Shown here: positions 10,927 through 20,872 of the stretch, piece by piece
How positions within the stretch are numbered: the first letter of the stretch is position 1
Layout: each line of letters begins with the position of its first letter
NCBI GenBank assembly: GCA_964019425.1
Contig: OZ025791.1
Location: forward strand, 1 to 64,000
Direction: 5' to 3'
DNA: 64,000 nucleotides
Origin: Flectonema sp. DT1601
Lineage: Eukaryota > Euglenozoa > Diplonemea > Diplonemida > Diplonemidae
The notes under the pieces: model-generated
What the model saw: only the letters and a program-made list of their open reading frames with translations
What the model was told of the DNA's origin: nothing
Databases searched by the model: none
Made by a program: the position numbers and the translations under genes

Positions 10927-11300
10927 TTCAAACTTAAATGTACAAGTATGAAAAAACCCTGTGATAAAGCGTAAAGAATGACAAAATGGAAAAGTAAAAC
11001 AATGAATAATTTTCTGATATTGAGGGACACGTTCCCAAGGATAACTTGTAATGCAAGCTTGTTTTATAACACACGGAATTTGCACATCTGAAACAATTGT
11101 TAAATGTAAAATGCCTTATCTAGAGAACAGTGTCTGCAGCCAGGTCGGCGCAACACTTTTTGCCCATGATCGGACTCGTCTAAATTGAGGAAAAATGATC
11201 GAAGATGAGAACTCAAACTTCGTTGCACACTAGAGCAGAAAAGACAAAGGATGATATTACGTAATTTAAAACTGCCATTTGCAAGGTTCCCAAGGAAAGG
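10925..11300 (-). repeat. Split direct repeat A1 (5' end of the YR element)
   Basis: This 376-bp segment is repeated at 5387-5762 with no difference that I could see by eye. On the element's sense strand it is the 5' terminal repeat and would hold the promoter and leader of the gag-like gene. Its outer end abuts satellite at 11301. Confidence 0.93.
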
Positions 11301-11478
11301 TTTGCGGGTTTGCGGGTTTGCGGGTTTGCGGGTTTGCGGGTTTGCGGGTTTGCGGGTTTGCGGGTTTGCGGGTTTGCGGGTTTGCGGGTTTGCGGGTTTG
11401 CGGGTTTGCGGGTTTGCGGGTTTGCGGGTTTGCGGGTTTGCGGGTTTGCGGGTTTGCGGGTTTGCGGGTTTGCGGGTT
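11301..11478 (+). repeat. (GGTTTGCG)n satellite between the two insertions
   Basis: About 22 octamers lie between the end of the YR element and the start of the Helitron. The phase continues from the block ending at 5106 and into the block starting at 22157, so the three blocks were one array. Confidence 0.96.
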
Positions 11479-11594
11479 TTGAAATTGTGGGTGTATGGTT
11501 GCCAATTTGGTAAAAAAAAAATTCTTCAGAAAAAAATTTTCCTTTATAATATTTTCTGAAAAATTTATTTTTTCAATTTTTTTGCTACAGATCT
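11477..11594 (+). repeat. Left end of the Helitron, copy 1 of an internal direct repeat
   Basis: The segment starts GGTTTTGAAATT, passes through TTGCCAATTTGGTAAAA and a T-rich tract, and ends GCTACAGATCT. A diverged second copy lies at 11791-11904. The first two bases (GG) belong to, or match, the satellite. Confidence 0.8.
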
Positions 11595-11790
11595 TTTTTT
11601 CACTCTAATTCTTTCACTTTTGCAGTTATTTGCCTTTGTTACAGCAATTTCATTTTTTTTTTTTTTGAACACAAAGAAAAAATTTTGCCTAAGGAAAAAT
11701 GCTGGATTTTTGTGCCCAAGCAGGTCTAGAAAAGATGGGTAACCATTTTCTTAAAGTATAAAATGTGATGAAAATTTTTTTTTGGTATGG

Positions 11791-11904
11791 TTTTGAAATT
11801 TAGGTGTAAGGTTGCCAATTTGGTAAAAAAAAAATTCTTCATAATATTTTCTGAAAAATTTTATTTTTTCAATTTTTTTTGCTATAGGTTTTTGCTACAG
11901 ATCT
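11791..11904 (+). repeat. Second copy of the Helitron left end
   Basis: This repeats 11477-11594 with several substitutions and small indels. It may record a nested or tandem left end, or insertion of a short related element. Confidence 0.8.
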
Positions 11905-12188
11905 CCTAAAAAAGATGGGAACACATTTTTTATAGTTATCTCTTGACCTCTTCATAAATTCCTGAGTGGAGAAAATTTTAGGTGCCAAGCTGTCTTTTTG
12001 TTATAGTTAAGTTTTGTTGCAGTTATTTCCACTTTGTCACATCTAACCAATAAAAGTAAAAGAAAAATCTTTGAATTCCATTTTTTCAATTTCATTTTTT
12101 TTTTTTTTTTTGGCACAGGACAGAACATCAGTCAGTAGCACACTTTATTATTACATTGTACATTAAGTTGATATTCAAAAATGTTTTA
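11905..12188 (+). other. AT-rich 5' leader region of the Helitron
   Basis: This is T-run-rich noncoding DNA between the duplicated left end and the Rep/helicase gene. It probably includes the promoter, but I recognise no specific element. A run of 20 or so T bases ends near 12111. Confidence 0.5.
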
Positions 12189-12206
12189 TTAACCTGTTTT
12201 TTTCAG
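12189..12206 (+). promoter_or_regulatory. Candidate 3' splice site before the Helitron gene
   Basis: TTAACCTGTTTTTTTCAG combines a branch-like TTAAC, a pyrimidine run and CAG, 14 nt before the preferred start ATG (12221). It could close a leader intron or receive a spliced leader. No donor was identified. Confidence 0.45.
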
Positions 12207-12220
12207 TGATAATAAGTAAA

Positions 12221-15200
12221 ATGCCTGACAAACCAGCTAACAAGCCAGTAGTAATGTTGATGGACTTGCCAAGGGGTGCACCAAAGCCACCCAGCATGTT
12301 TACACGAGGCAGCAGGGTCCAAAGTGTACAACAGACCCCTGCACTGGCAAGATTGATGGACTTCGACTTTGGTAGGAGCTTGCCAAAACCACCCAGCAAG
12401 TTTGCACGAGGCAGTAGGGTAACACCAACTACCACTGCAGTTGCAACAGTGTTTGACTTCCAAGAAGAAATATTGACGGACTTCGAGGTTGGAAGTGATG
12501 ACAGCAGCGATGATGGACTATTGTACCAAGATTCCATTGTGCAAGGCAAGTGCACAAACTGTGGGCTGCAGCTCACGGACCCAGGAAGAATCAACAACAA
12601 CAACAACAACCCTGCTGAATATGTAAAGAAGCACGCTTCTGAGTGCAGTGGAACCTGTGGTTTCTGTGGTTTGTACTTTGGGAGAAATCGACTTTTTAAA
12701 CATATTGCATTCTGTCCAGGGAATCCCTTCCAGGCTGACGCACGAACAGCAGAATGGAAACCTTTATACTATACCTCCACCACCAAGAACGACACAAGTA
12801 TGGGGTATCCATGTGCAGTTCTTGCAGCTGCTATTCTGGCGTTGCATGCGACAAAGGAATCAGCACAGCTCCCAACATACCACAATAAGCTCCTGCATCT
12901 CCAGGCACACCAGCATGTTGGATGCCTGTACCGACTCCAGCATGCAAGAAAATGGTGGCACTTACTGCAACAACTGCCCGGAGGAATGAACAACAACAAC
13001 AATGATAAGAATGTCTGTGCTGCGCTTATCGGCAGGCTTACTGTGATTGTGGATACCGTCCTCAAATCAGGTGCACACCTTTCGCAAATTGAAGCTATCT
13101 TGAAGCAGATGCAACATGCGGTGGCTGACACCGTCGCAGGCAGGCATGCTCCATGTGTTGCTTCCCTTGCACTTCGCAACCAGTTCGGTCAGCAGAATCA
13201 CTGCAAGAACTGTGGATCGCCACTCAGAACATTGGTAGCCCTGGAAGAACATGAAAAGGCCTGTAAAAGGAAGTGTGGTTACTGTGAAAGGAGCTTCGAT
13301 CCAAGAGGTCTTAGTAAACACATACTTGCCTGCTACATGAACCCCTTTCGATTCGATGGCAACAACGGTGTTCGGTACAAGTCTCACATCCGTCTTTCAG
13401 CTACAGCATCCGCTTCAACAATCATCTTGCTTGCAGGTGTTGTCGCCATCACTTCGATGACAAGAAGGAGGAACACTTCATCGCCAGCCACCACCACCAC
13501 CACCACCACAGCAGTGCGCCCGCTGGAGGGAATACGTGCATGGCAGCAACAAGGAATCGCTGCCAAGTTCAGTGCATTGACTGGCTGGTGGATTGCCATC
13601 GGACGTCGCCTGTTGGAAGAAAGATTCAACACCCAGATAAAGGCCGACATGGCTGTCAGTGCAAGGGAAGTGTTCAGAATGCGCGAAGCAGCTGAGATCT
13701 GTGGGATGCTAATTCCTGAGAGGGTGCGACTCCTTGAGCGCTGTGTTCGATCGGAGATTCAGGACAAGGAGATAGATGTTGAACGAACGGCAGCCTTGGC
13801 AGTGGGAGACCAGGAAGGATGGAAGAGACCTAGGAGATTCCGACGAAGGAGAAGGAAGTTGCATGGGTCATGTTGCATCACGCTTGATGAAGTGAACGAA
13901 TCCCCCACACCAATTTCGGAACTGCCACATTTTCGGTACAACCCACTGCAGCTTGACCCCACTTTGTGCGAATGGTGCGGGGCTGAGCGCTATTGCTATG
14001 AGCCTTCATCACGGTGTTGCGCGGCAGGGACTGCCTCGAAGCTTGACCTTATCTCCATCCACCCCGAAGTCGAGGACATGTTGAAGACATCAAAGTTTCG
14101 CAGCGTCTCGCACATTGTCAACAGCAGGTTGTCATTCGCTGTTCCGCTGATGCGTCGCAGCTGCCTATCCAAGCCAACAGGTCCCCAGTCAGTTTCCATT
14201 CAGGGCAGGACACATCACATCACCGATCCCGTGATTGACAAAACCAACCCGAGACAAAGCTGGTACATTGCTGGCGACCTTGACAACGCAAACTCGCAAA
14301 TCCGCAAGTTAGGGACGGAGCACGGCTTCGCAAAACGCCTTGCAGTCATCATCAGAAAAGGGAGCAGCAACAGGCAGCACCCCTTCCTAGAGTGCCTCGA
14401 TGCTGCTGAGAAAGCGCTGGCGAAGGAACAGGACGGGGACCGTAGAACGACAGATATAGCCATCAGCATAAACCTTGAGCGCCACCAGCCGTCCCGTGCA
14501 GAAGATCACACCTCGAAGGAGTTCTTCGACGAGATCAGGATCGTCCTCGACCTGGACCACGACTCCATCAAGAGGGACAATCGGAAGATCACGTTGTTTT
14601 TTGGAGATTCGGCATCGGTACCCGCCCCACGAAGTCGGAAGCTGTTCATTGATGAGAAAGATCCGTTGTACGAGATTCTGAGTTACCCCGTGATCTTTCC
14701 CACCCCGTCTTGGGAGTGGAAGGCCAGCGGTGGTGGTCAGGAAGATGCAGTGCGTGTCTTCCACTGCGGTTGGGGTTTAGGCAAGTACAGGAGATTTCGT
14801 CCCCGAAACAACAACAGCGACGCTGGCCGTGAGGTAGATTACAATGGCGATTATGCTGCCGAAAACACTGATAACAGCAGGCGCTCCTTCGTGAGTGCCA
14901 CGGAGTACGGTGGATTTCACATGTTTGAACGGCCTCTCAGGACTGGAAAGAACATGCTCCTGCGCCTTGGCAAGTTGACCCAGGTGTACATACTGGACAT
15001 GGCGGCACGTGCAGAGCATCTGCGTCTCAACTGGTATCGATCACCCTTTGGAGCTCGGCACAGCAGGAAGGCGGCGGCCAGCGACGTCAGGCAGGCGGTG
15101 CAGCAGAATGAGGCAGCCACCGCAATCGAAAACCGACGCATCATTCTTCCGGTTTCGTTCAAAGGCGGACCCCGCGGGAAGAGAGAGCTGCGGGAAGACG

Positions 15201-18200
15201 CGCTTGCGATCATGGCGAAATACGGCAAACCAACCTTCTTCGTCACCATGACATGCAACACCCAGTGGCCGGAGATCCAGCAGATCTTGCGAGAAGGCGG
15301 GGAGGCTTTGAACCAGAGACCCAACGACCGACCGGAGCTCATCATGCGTGTCTGGGACGGCAAGGCACGTGCTCTGCGCGAAGACATCCGAAGCGGGGTT
15401 CTCGGCAAGAACAACGCCATTGTCTGGGTTTACGAGTATCAGCAGCGGGGACTTCCGCACATGCACCTCCTCGCCTGGAACAAGCATCCACCAGCAGCAG
15501 CTGAGGACATCGACTCGGTGGTCCATGCCGAACTACCCGACCCGGTAAGGCAGCCAGCCCTCTACAGCCTCATTGCTTCGAAGATGGTGCACAACGACTG
15601 CTCTCGCCAGGGCGTGATCTGCCCGTGCCACAAGCAAGGGAAGGATGGGAAACTCTACTGCAAGAACAACTTCCCGAAACCATTCACGGACATATCGCAC
15701 ATAGGTGTGTCCGGGTTCTCGACCATTCGCCGACGTCGGACAGGCGTCACCACTCACAGAGGACAGGGGAACGAATGGGTGGTTCCCTACAACGCCGGCT
15801 TGATGATGAGGTACCAAACTCACATCAACGTCGAGTTAACCAACGGCATGGGCGACTGCGTCGGGTACTTATTCAAGTACATTACGAAGGCAGAGCCTGG
15901 ACTGAGCTTTGTCTTGAAGCAGGAAGGTGCGAGGGAAGTGCAAGACGAAGTGACCCAGTACCAGAATGCAAGGGTCATGGGTTCTTGCGAGGCTGCGGGC
16001 CGCCTTCTGAGCATGCCTCAACACTCCAACGTCCCAGCTGTCAAACGGCTTGACATCCACGTCAAGGGGAAGGAGACCATCTTCTTCAACAGCGACGACA
16101 CCGTGGATGAGTTGGCCGAGAAGGTCGCGTCCAAAAGCACCACACTGCTGGCTTGGTTCAATTTCAACGACAAGAACCAATCCGACGGTTGTCGCACCCT
16201 GTTGTACCGCGACTTCCCCACCTATTTTAGCTACGTCAAGGGTGAGTGGAAGCTGCGCCAAGGATATGAGTATTCGCGCGAAGAATCTCGCTTCCGGCGC
16301 AAGGACACAACAGGTAGGCGCTGGACCGACGTTCAAATAGGCAGGATTTTTTGGGTATCACCCCGTGACACCGAAGCGTATTGCCTGCGGCTGATCCTCA
16401 ACGCGCGCCCAGGCCTGAAGAGCTTCGATGATGCCATGACGGTCGACGGCGTGGTTCACGACACGATGCTGGCTGCTGCGACAGCACTTGGGCTCTTTCT
16501 CGACGACAAGGAGGCGGAGTCGGCGCTCGAAGCAGCGAAGTGCTACTCCTCGATGTATGTTCGGTACCTTTTCGCCGTTCTGATCAGCTGCGGGATGCTC
16601 AACTGCATCAAGGGCGCTTGGGAGCGATTCAGAGGCAAGATGTGCTACGACGAGCGTCTCAGCGCGCAGGAGCGGCAGCTGCAAGAGGAGGTTCACGGTG
16701 TTGGATTCATCCCACCCGAGCGCGAGCGCGAGTGCATTCTCGACATCCACCAGCTACTCAGCAACGAGGATGGGTTGCCGATGGTTAATCTCGACGAAGA
16801 GCTTCCGCTGCCGCTGCCGACCGGAGGAGTGTCCATCCCAATGGGGGTCATGCTTGCTAGGAGGAAGGCCGAGGAATACTACTCTGCCTACGAAAAGAGT
16901 GCGGTACTCATCCGAAGCAGCAACCGCGACCAATCTGCGGCGTTGGAGATGCTGCAGAACGCGGTTCGCAAGGCAGAGGGAGGCGGCGCAGGTGACACCA
17001 TCTTTGTGCAGGCCCCAGCTGGAACCGGTAAAACATTTCTTGCCAACTGCTTCCTGAATTGGGCGAGGAGTACCCGCGGAGAACAGGGAATCTGTGTACC
17101 ACGGAGTGTGATTGCGGTTGCTTCGACGGGAATTGCCGCTACCTTGCTCGAGCTTGGAACAACCGCTCACTCGCGCTTCCGACTCCCCATCGTCCTGAAC
17201 GACAACCAACAACTGCAGGTGCTCAACATCACAGAATACGGCAAGCAGTGGAGGGCGCTGCAGGAGTGCAGTTGCATCTTATGGGACGAAGCAGGAATGA
17301 CGGACCGCCGCCATTTTGAGTTGCTCGACAGGACCATGCGTCGCATCCGTTCACACAAGTGGAACAAGCGGTTCGGAGGGTGCCCCATGATTATCATCGC
17401 CGACTTACAGCAGACACTTCCGATTGTGAGGGCAGATGGCGACATGCCTGCTTTAAATGCTTCGCTTCATACATCGTATCTCTGGGGTGGTGACGGGTTT
17501 CAGGCGGTGGAGTTGACAAAGAGCATGCGGATTCAGGATGAGGGTTACTTGAAGTGGACTCAGGGCCTCGGGAAGGGTGTTAATTGTGACATCAACGGCT
17601 GGACACGATTGTACGGCAGGATTGGCAACTCCGGAGAACGCATCTACGTACGGCAAGACCTCATCAATTTCGTGTATCCCCAGCTGGACGAAGGCATCAT
17701 CGACGAGAACGTTGCAATTGCCTCCCTACTCAACAGCGACGTCGACGAGCTAAACGCTGCTTGCCTCAATACCTTCCCAGGCAGGGTGTTCGAATTCATC
17801 GCCGCCAATCGCTGCACCGAGACTGCCTCGCCTGACTTGGCCACCGAGGACTACATGTCGCAAGTCACCGCAGGGCTGCCTCCCCAAAAGCTGCTGCTCA
17901 AGGTGAACTCTCCGATCATCTGCACTCGGAACATTTACTCCGGAAGCGGTGCACGCATCTGCAACGGGTCGAGGCTGGTGGTCATCCGCTGTCACCGGAA
18001 AGTACTCTATTGCCAGGACCGCAGGACAAGGGAGTTCGTGCTGATCCCTAGGATCAAGCTGACACCGGAACCAGGAAAAGTCCCCTTCGAGATGGAGCGT
18101 GTTCAGTTTCCCGTGCGTAATGCGTTTGCCCTCACAGTGAATAAGCTCCAGGGGCAAACCGTTGATCGTCTTGGGCTTGACTTGACGAAATCGGAGTTCT

Positions 18201-20563
18201 TCGCACACGGACAAGCCTACGTGGCATTTACGCGCGTCCGACACGCTGCTGATATTCGCGTCGCAACGCAGCCGGCTAAGAGGGAGTCGTTCAGGAATCC
18301 CGTCCAGCTGAACGTCATTAGCAGCGTCGAGCAGGCAATCCGCGGCCATCCCCTCAGTCCGCGATCCCGAGCGGAGATCCGCAGAGTCGCTGAAGAAGCT
18401 TCGAAGGCAGCGAGGGGCAACGTTGCAAGGCCAGCTGGGGTCGAAGAGTACCACGAGTGGACGGACGCACCGCAAGACCCGGACGCTGTCGTGGAAGAGC
18501 AACAAAACATCAAAGAGCAGCAGTTCGTCGGCGTTTCACAGCAAGTTGAAGAGTGGACCAGAATACCCGACACCTTCGAACCCGACCAGACAGCGGGGCT
18601 TAGCCTGCCGAAGTGGCTCAGCCCTGAGATATACCTCGCTCCTGGAGTGCGCCTCGACAGCGAGCGGTCGTATCCGATGCATGTCTACGACCATGTGCTG
18701 CAAAGCCTCTTCGGCTTGGCCCTCGGAAACACCAAGGCTGACTGTGATTGTCTGCATTCCGCCATCTGCACTGCGCTCGGTGATTCCGCGTGGTTTGTGG
18801 ATACTGCTTCCATCACTTCGGATCCGGAAAGCTTCCGCAAGTATATCGGTCAGCAGATACAACTCTTAGATGAGCAGCAGCAGAGAAGTGACGACGGTTG
18901 CCCATCATCATCATCATCATCATCATCGGATTCCGAACACAGCAGTTGGAGATCAGCATGGCTCACGGATCGAGCAGTCGACGCGGCTTCCAGAATCCTG
19001 CAGTTAGACATTGTGCTGCTGAAACAAGACGGCCTCAGTCAGATCGTTACCTTCCCAGAGAAGAAGGAGGAGGAGGGGGCTTCACAGAGAACCGTGCATG
19101 AAGAACTCAGATGGCTGTTGTTGCAGAGTTCCAGGGTCATCTTCCTGTGGAGTTGCGAAACGGCAGGGGGCCTGCACACCCACTACATCAATTTGAAACC
19201 TTTCTTCGGAGTAAAAACATCTCTCGAATCGCTGTCCACCGTGTGGCACAAGATCGCGGCACAAAAAAAGGATCCATCTTCTTCTTCGACGCGTGCGCCT
19301 TCAGAAGTTGCTCGAAAACGGAAGAGGATGGAACTTCCTGCCTTCGATCCTCAGGCTTACCTCGGTTCAGCAACCCGTTTGGATCCAACATTCACTCACC
19401 CATCACAAGAATACGCCTACGTCATGTGGCATCTCTTTGGGCTCGAGATGCGGCGAACAGGATCGGACGGTAACTGCCTTCTATATGCCATACAGAATGC
19501 GCTCCGTGATGTCCACTGGTATGCGAATGCGGATATCCCTTCCCATGGAGACCTCCGACACCAGATCTGCGAAGAGATGGTCCGCGCAGGTAGTGACTCA
19601 TCCTGGGTCGAGCAATATCGAACCGACGGGTCTTGGCTGACGAACGAGGCAATCGACGCAGCCGCGGTGCTGCTACATATAAAAATCGTCGTACTACAGC
19701 AAGACGGGCTACGAGTTGGAGGGTTCTTCCCGGAGTCGTGTTTCTTTACGGAAGACCAAAATGAGGTTCACGACCATTTCTCATTTCTTCTAACCCACCA
19801 CACCAACGGAACTATCTTCATTTGGAATCAGCTGGGGGAAATCATCCATGCACTAGGTCTGCATTACGTCAACCTGCGGTCCCGCAGTCCAGAGGAAGCA
19901 CTCATCAGGTTGCGTGATACATACCGCCTGACGGCTAACGACCCCTTGGAAGCAAGACGCCAGCGGTGGCATGCAGTCACGGCGAAGGAGCGAGAGCAGA
20001 AGCGAATGAGGTCACTGGCTCTGGAGGTGGAGGCTCGAGAATCTGCCCTTCGAAGGAAAGAAGCCTTGGAGGTGAAGTTACTCAAGCAGAAGGAACTCGA
20101 GATAGCGGCCCGAAAGGCTGCTCGAGAAGCAACCCTTCGTCGAAGAGAAACGTTGAAGTTGGAAGCTTCGCCGCCGGTCATGGCGAAGGAACGTGAGCTG
20201 AAGGAGTTCGACACGCCAGCCCGAAGGAAGGAAGCATTGGAGGTGGAGATCCTGTTGAGGGAACGTCAGCAGAAGGAACAAAAGGCAGAGTCTGCTCAGA
20301 AGGTGGCGGCTGCTCTTCGACGAAGGGAAGCGGCAACTGATGTTGAGAAACGTCAGCAGGTGGTAAAGGCTGCGGCTCGGGATGCTTCCATAGCCCGCAG
20401 GGTGGCCGCTCGAGAAGCTGCCATTCGACGAAAAGAAGCCCTGGCGGTGAGAACCTCCCGAAAGCAGGCGAAAGAAAAGCCTGGAACTTCGTCCCAGAAG
20501 CCAGCTGCAATGAAGCGGAAAGCACCCCCCGCAAAATCCCAGCGCATCAAGAGGCCGAAGTAG
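12221..20563 (+). CDS. Helitron Rep endonuclease-PIF1 helicase with two OTU domains
   Basis: This 2780-aa protein starts at ATG 12221, the better start because it follows a splice-acceptor-like CAG; an in-frame ATG at 12206 is possible. The N-terminus has two duplicated Cys/His zinc-finger pairs (about 111-164 and 328-376) and a Cys cluster near 583. The HUH Rep nuclease has motif 1 FVTMTCN (1007-1013), the HMH metal site (1080-1082) and two Tyr in YLFKY (1216, 1220). The PIF1-type helicase has Walker A APAGTGKT (1598-1605), Walker B DEAG (1689-1692), LTKSMR, NKLQGQT and YVAFTRVR. Two OTU cysteine-protease domains follow: Cys 2177 with His 2321, and DGNC (Cys 2419) with His 2548. The tail from about 2575 is a charged coiled coil. 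All rolling-circle catalytic residues appear present, so it may be active. Most animal and plant homologues are about 1400-1800 aa; the extra length is the zinc fingers, the second OTU domain and the tail. Confidence 0.95.
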   Translation: MPDKPANKPVVMLMDLPRGAPKPPSMFTRGSRVQSVQQTPALARLMDFDFGRSLPKPPSKFARGSRVTPTTTAVATVFDFQEEILTDFEVGSDDSSDDGLLYQDSIVQGKCTNCGLQLTDPGRINNNNNNPAEYVKKHASECSGTCGFCGLYFGRNRLFKHIAFCPGNPFQADARTAEWKPLYYTSTTKNDTSMGYPCAVLAAAILALHATKESAQLPTYHNKLLHLQAHQHVGCLYRLQHARKWWHLLQQLPGGMNNNNNDKNVCAALIGRLTVIVDTVLKSGAHLSQIEAILKQMQHAVADTVAGRHAPCVASLALRNQFGQQNHCKNCGSPLRTLVALEEHEKACKRKCGYCERSFDPRGLSKHILACYMNPFRFDGNNGVRYKSHIRLSATASASTIILLAGVVAITSMTRRRNTSSPATTTTTTTAVRPLEGIRAWQQQGIAAKFSALTGWWIAIGRRLLEERFNTQIKADMAVSAREVFRMREAAEICGMLIPERVRLLERCVRSEIQDKEIDVERTAALAVGDQEGWKRPRRFRRRRRKLHGSCCITLDEVNESPTPISELPHFRYNPLQLDPTLCEWCGAERYCYEPSSRCCAAGTASKLDLISIHPEVEDMLKTSKFRSVSHIVNSRLSFAVPLMRRSCLSKPTGPQSVSIQGRTHHITDPVIDKTNPRQSWYIAGDLDNANSQIRKLGTEHGFAKRLAVIIRKGSSNRQHPFLECLDAAEKALAKEQDGDRRTTDIAISINLERHQPSRAEDHTSKEFFDEIRIVLDLDHDSIKRDNRKITLFFGDSASVPAPRSRKLFIDEKDPLYEILSYPVIFPTPSWEWKASGGGQEDAVRVFHCGWGLGKYRRFRPRNNNSDAGREVDYNGDYAAENTDNSRRSFVSATEYGGFHMFERPLRTGKNMLLRLGKLTQVYILDMAARAEHLRLNWYRSPFGARHSRKAAASDVRQAVQQNEAATAIENRRIILPVSFKGGPRGKRELREDALAIMAKYGKPTFFVTMTCNTQWPEIQQILREGGEALNQRPNDRPELIMRVWDGKARALREDIRSGVLGKNNAIVWVYEYQQRGLPHMHLLAWNKHPPAAAEDIDSVVHAELPDPVRQPALYSLIASKMVHNDCSRQGVICPCHKQGKDGKLYCKNNFPKPFTDISHIGVSGFSTIRRRRTGVTTHRGQGNEWVVPYNAGLMMRYQTHINVELTNGMGDCVGYLFKYITKAEPGLSFVLKQEGAREVQDEVTQYQNARVMGSCEAAGRLLSMPQHSNVPAVKRLDIHVKGKETIFFNSDDTVDELAEKVASKSTTLLAWFNFNDKNQSDGCRTLLYRDFPTYFSYVKGEWKLRQGYEYSREESRFRRKDTTGRRWTDVQIGRIFWVSPRDTEAYCLRLILNARPGLKSFDDAMTVDGVVHDTMLAAATALGLFLDDKEAESALEAAKCYSSMYVRYLFAVLISCGMLNCIKGAWERFRGKMCYDERLSAQERQLQEEVHGVGFIPPERERECILDIHQLLSNEDGLPMVNLDEELPLPLPTGGVSIPMGVMLARRKAEEYYSAYEKSAVLIRSSNRDQSAALEMLQNAVRKAEGGGAGDTIFVQAPAGTGKTFLANCFLNWARSTRGEQGICVPRSVIAVASTGIAATLLELGTTAHSRFRLPIVLNDNQQLQVLNITEYGKQWRALQECSCILWDEAGMTDRRHFELLDRTMRRIRSHKWNKRFGGCPMIIIADLQQTLPIVRADGDMPALNASLHTSYLWGGDGFQAVELTKSMRIQDEGYLKWTQGLGKGVNCDINGWTRLYGRIGNSGERIYVRQDLINFVYPQLDEGIIDENVAIASLLNSDVDELNAACLNTFPGRVFEFIAANRCTETASPDLATEDYMSQVTAGLPPQKLLLKVNSPIICTRNIYSGSGARICNGSRLVVIRCHRKVLYCQDRRTREFVLIPRIKLTPEPGKVPFEMERVQFPVRNAFALTVNKLQGQTVDRLGLDLTKSEFFAHGQAYVAFTRVRHAADIRVATQPAKRESFRNPVQLNVISSVEQAIRGHPLSPRSRAEIRRVAEEASKAARGNVARPAGVEEYHEWTDAPQDPDAVVEEQQNIKEQQFVGVSQQVEEWTRIPDTFEPDQTAGLSLPKWLSPEIYLAPGVRLDSERSYPMHVYDHVLQSLFGLALGNTKADCDCLHSAICTALGDSAWFVDTASITSDPESFRKYIGQQIQLLDEQQQRSDDGCPSSSSSSSSDSEHSSWRSAWLTDRAVDAASRILQLDIVLLKQDGLSQIVTFPEKKEEEGASQRTVHEELRWLLLQSSRVIFLWSCETAGGLHTHYINLKPFFGVKTSLESLSTVWHKIAAQKKDPSSSSTRAPSEVARKRKRMELPAFDPQAYLGSATRLDPTFTHPSQEYAYVMWHLFGLEMRRTGSDGNCLLYAIQNALRDVHWYANADIPSHGDLRHQICEEMVRAGSDSSWVEQYRTDGSWLTNEAIDAAAVLLHIKIVVLQQDGLRVGGFFPESCFFTEDQNEVHDHFSFLLTHHTNGTIFIWNQLGEIIHALGLHYVNLRSRSPEEALIRLRDTYRLTANDPLEARRQRWHAVTAKEREQKRMRSLALEVEARESALRRKEALEVKLLKQKELEIAARKAAREATLRRRETLKLEASPPVMAKERELKEFDTPARRKEALEVEILLRERQQKEQKAESAQKVAAALRRREAATDVEKRQQVVKAAARDASIARRVAAREAAIRRKEALAVRTSRKQAKEKPGTSSQKPAAMKRKAPPAKSQRIKRPK

Positions 20564-20872
20564 ACAACAACAGTCACCCGCAAAACTAGCACATACAGAA
20601 GTTCACATTTTCGTTTTGGAACACTGAGCAGGACGGAAATTAAGTTAATGCACAATAAACCCTTATTTTCATCCTAGGATAGCAACACACAATAAATAAA
20701 TAAATAAATAAATAATAATAATATGGTCGTCGACTAATCGCTCTTGCATTCCTGTGACTGAGGGTTCAATACGCGATCACGCGGCACATTTTTTGGGTTT
20801 ATGTATTAACCTGTTTTGAATAACATTATTAAACTCAAATCTAAAATATAATTCCACAACAGTAACAACATC
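20564..20872 (+). other. Helitron 3' UTR and spacer
   Basis: After the stop codon come AATAAA-type polyadenylation signals (near 20654 and in an AATAAATAAATAAAT run near 20691-20715). A segment at about 20804-20816 (ATTAACCTGTTTT) resembles the sequence just before the main gene (about 12188-12200). Confidence 0.6.

Larger units (their letters stand above)
5107..11300 (-). mobile_element. Tyrosine-recombinase retrotransposon (DIRS order, VIPER/Ngaro-like)
   Basis: A 6.2-kb element lies inside the octamer satellite. Read on the minus strand it has the split direct repeat layout A1 - genes - B1 - A2 - B2, which is diagnostic of the PAT/Ngaro/VIPER side of the DIRS order. Its parts are gag-like, then tyrosine recombinase, then RT/RNase H. 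That order resembles trypanosomatid VIPER; Ngaro and DIRS1 place the recombinase last. There is no target-site duplication: left satellite GCGGG joins right satellite TTTGCG in phase, as expected for recombinase-mediated insertion. The inner A2/B1 junction matches what joining the two element ends would give. It looks whole, with no obvious breaks in the three long frames. The repeat copies look identical by eye, so the insertion is probably young. Confidence 0.9.
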
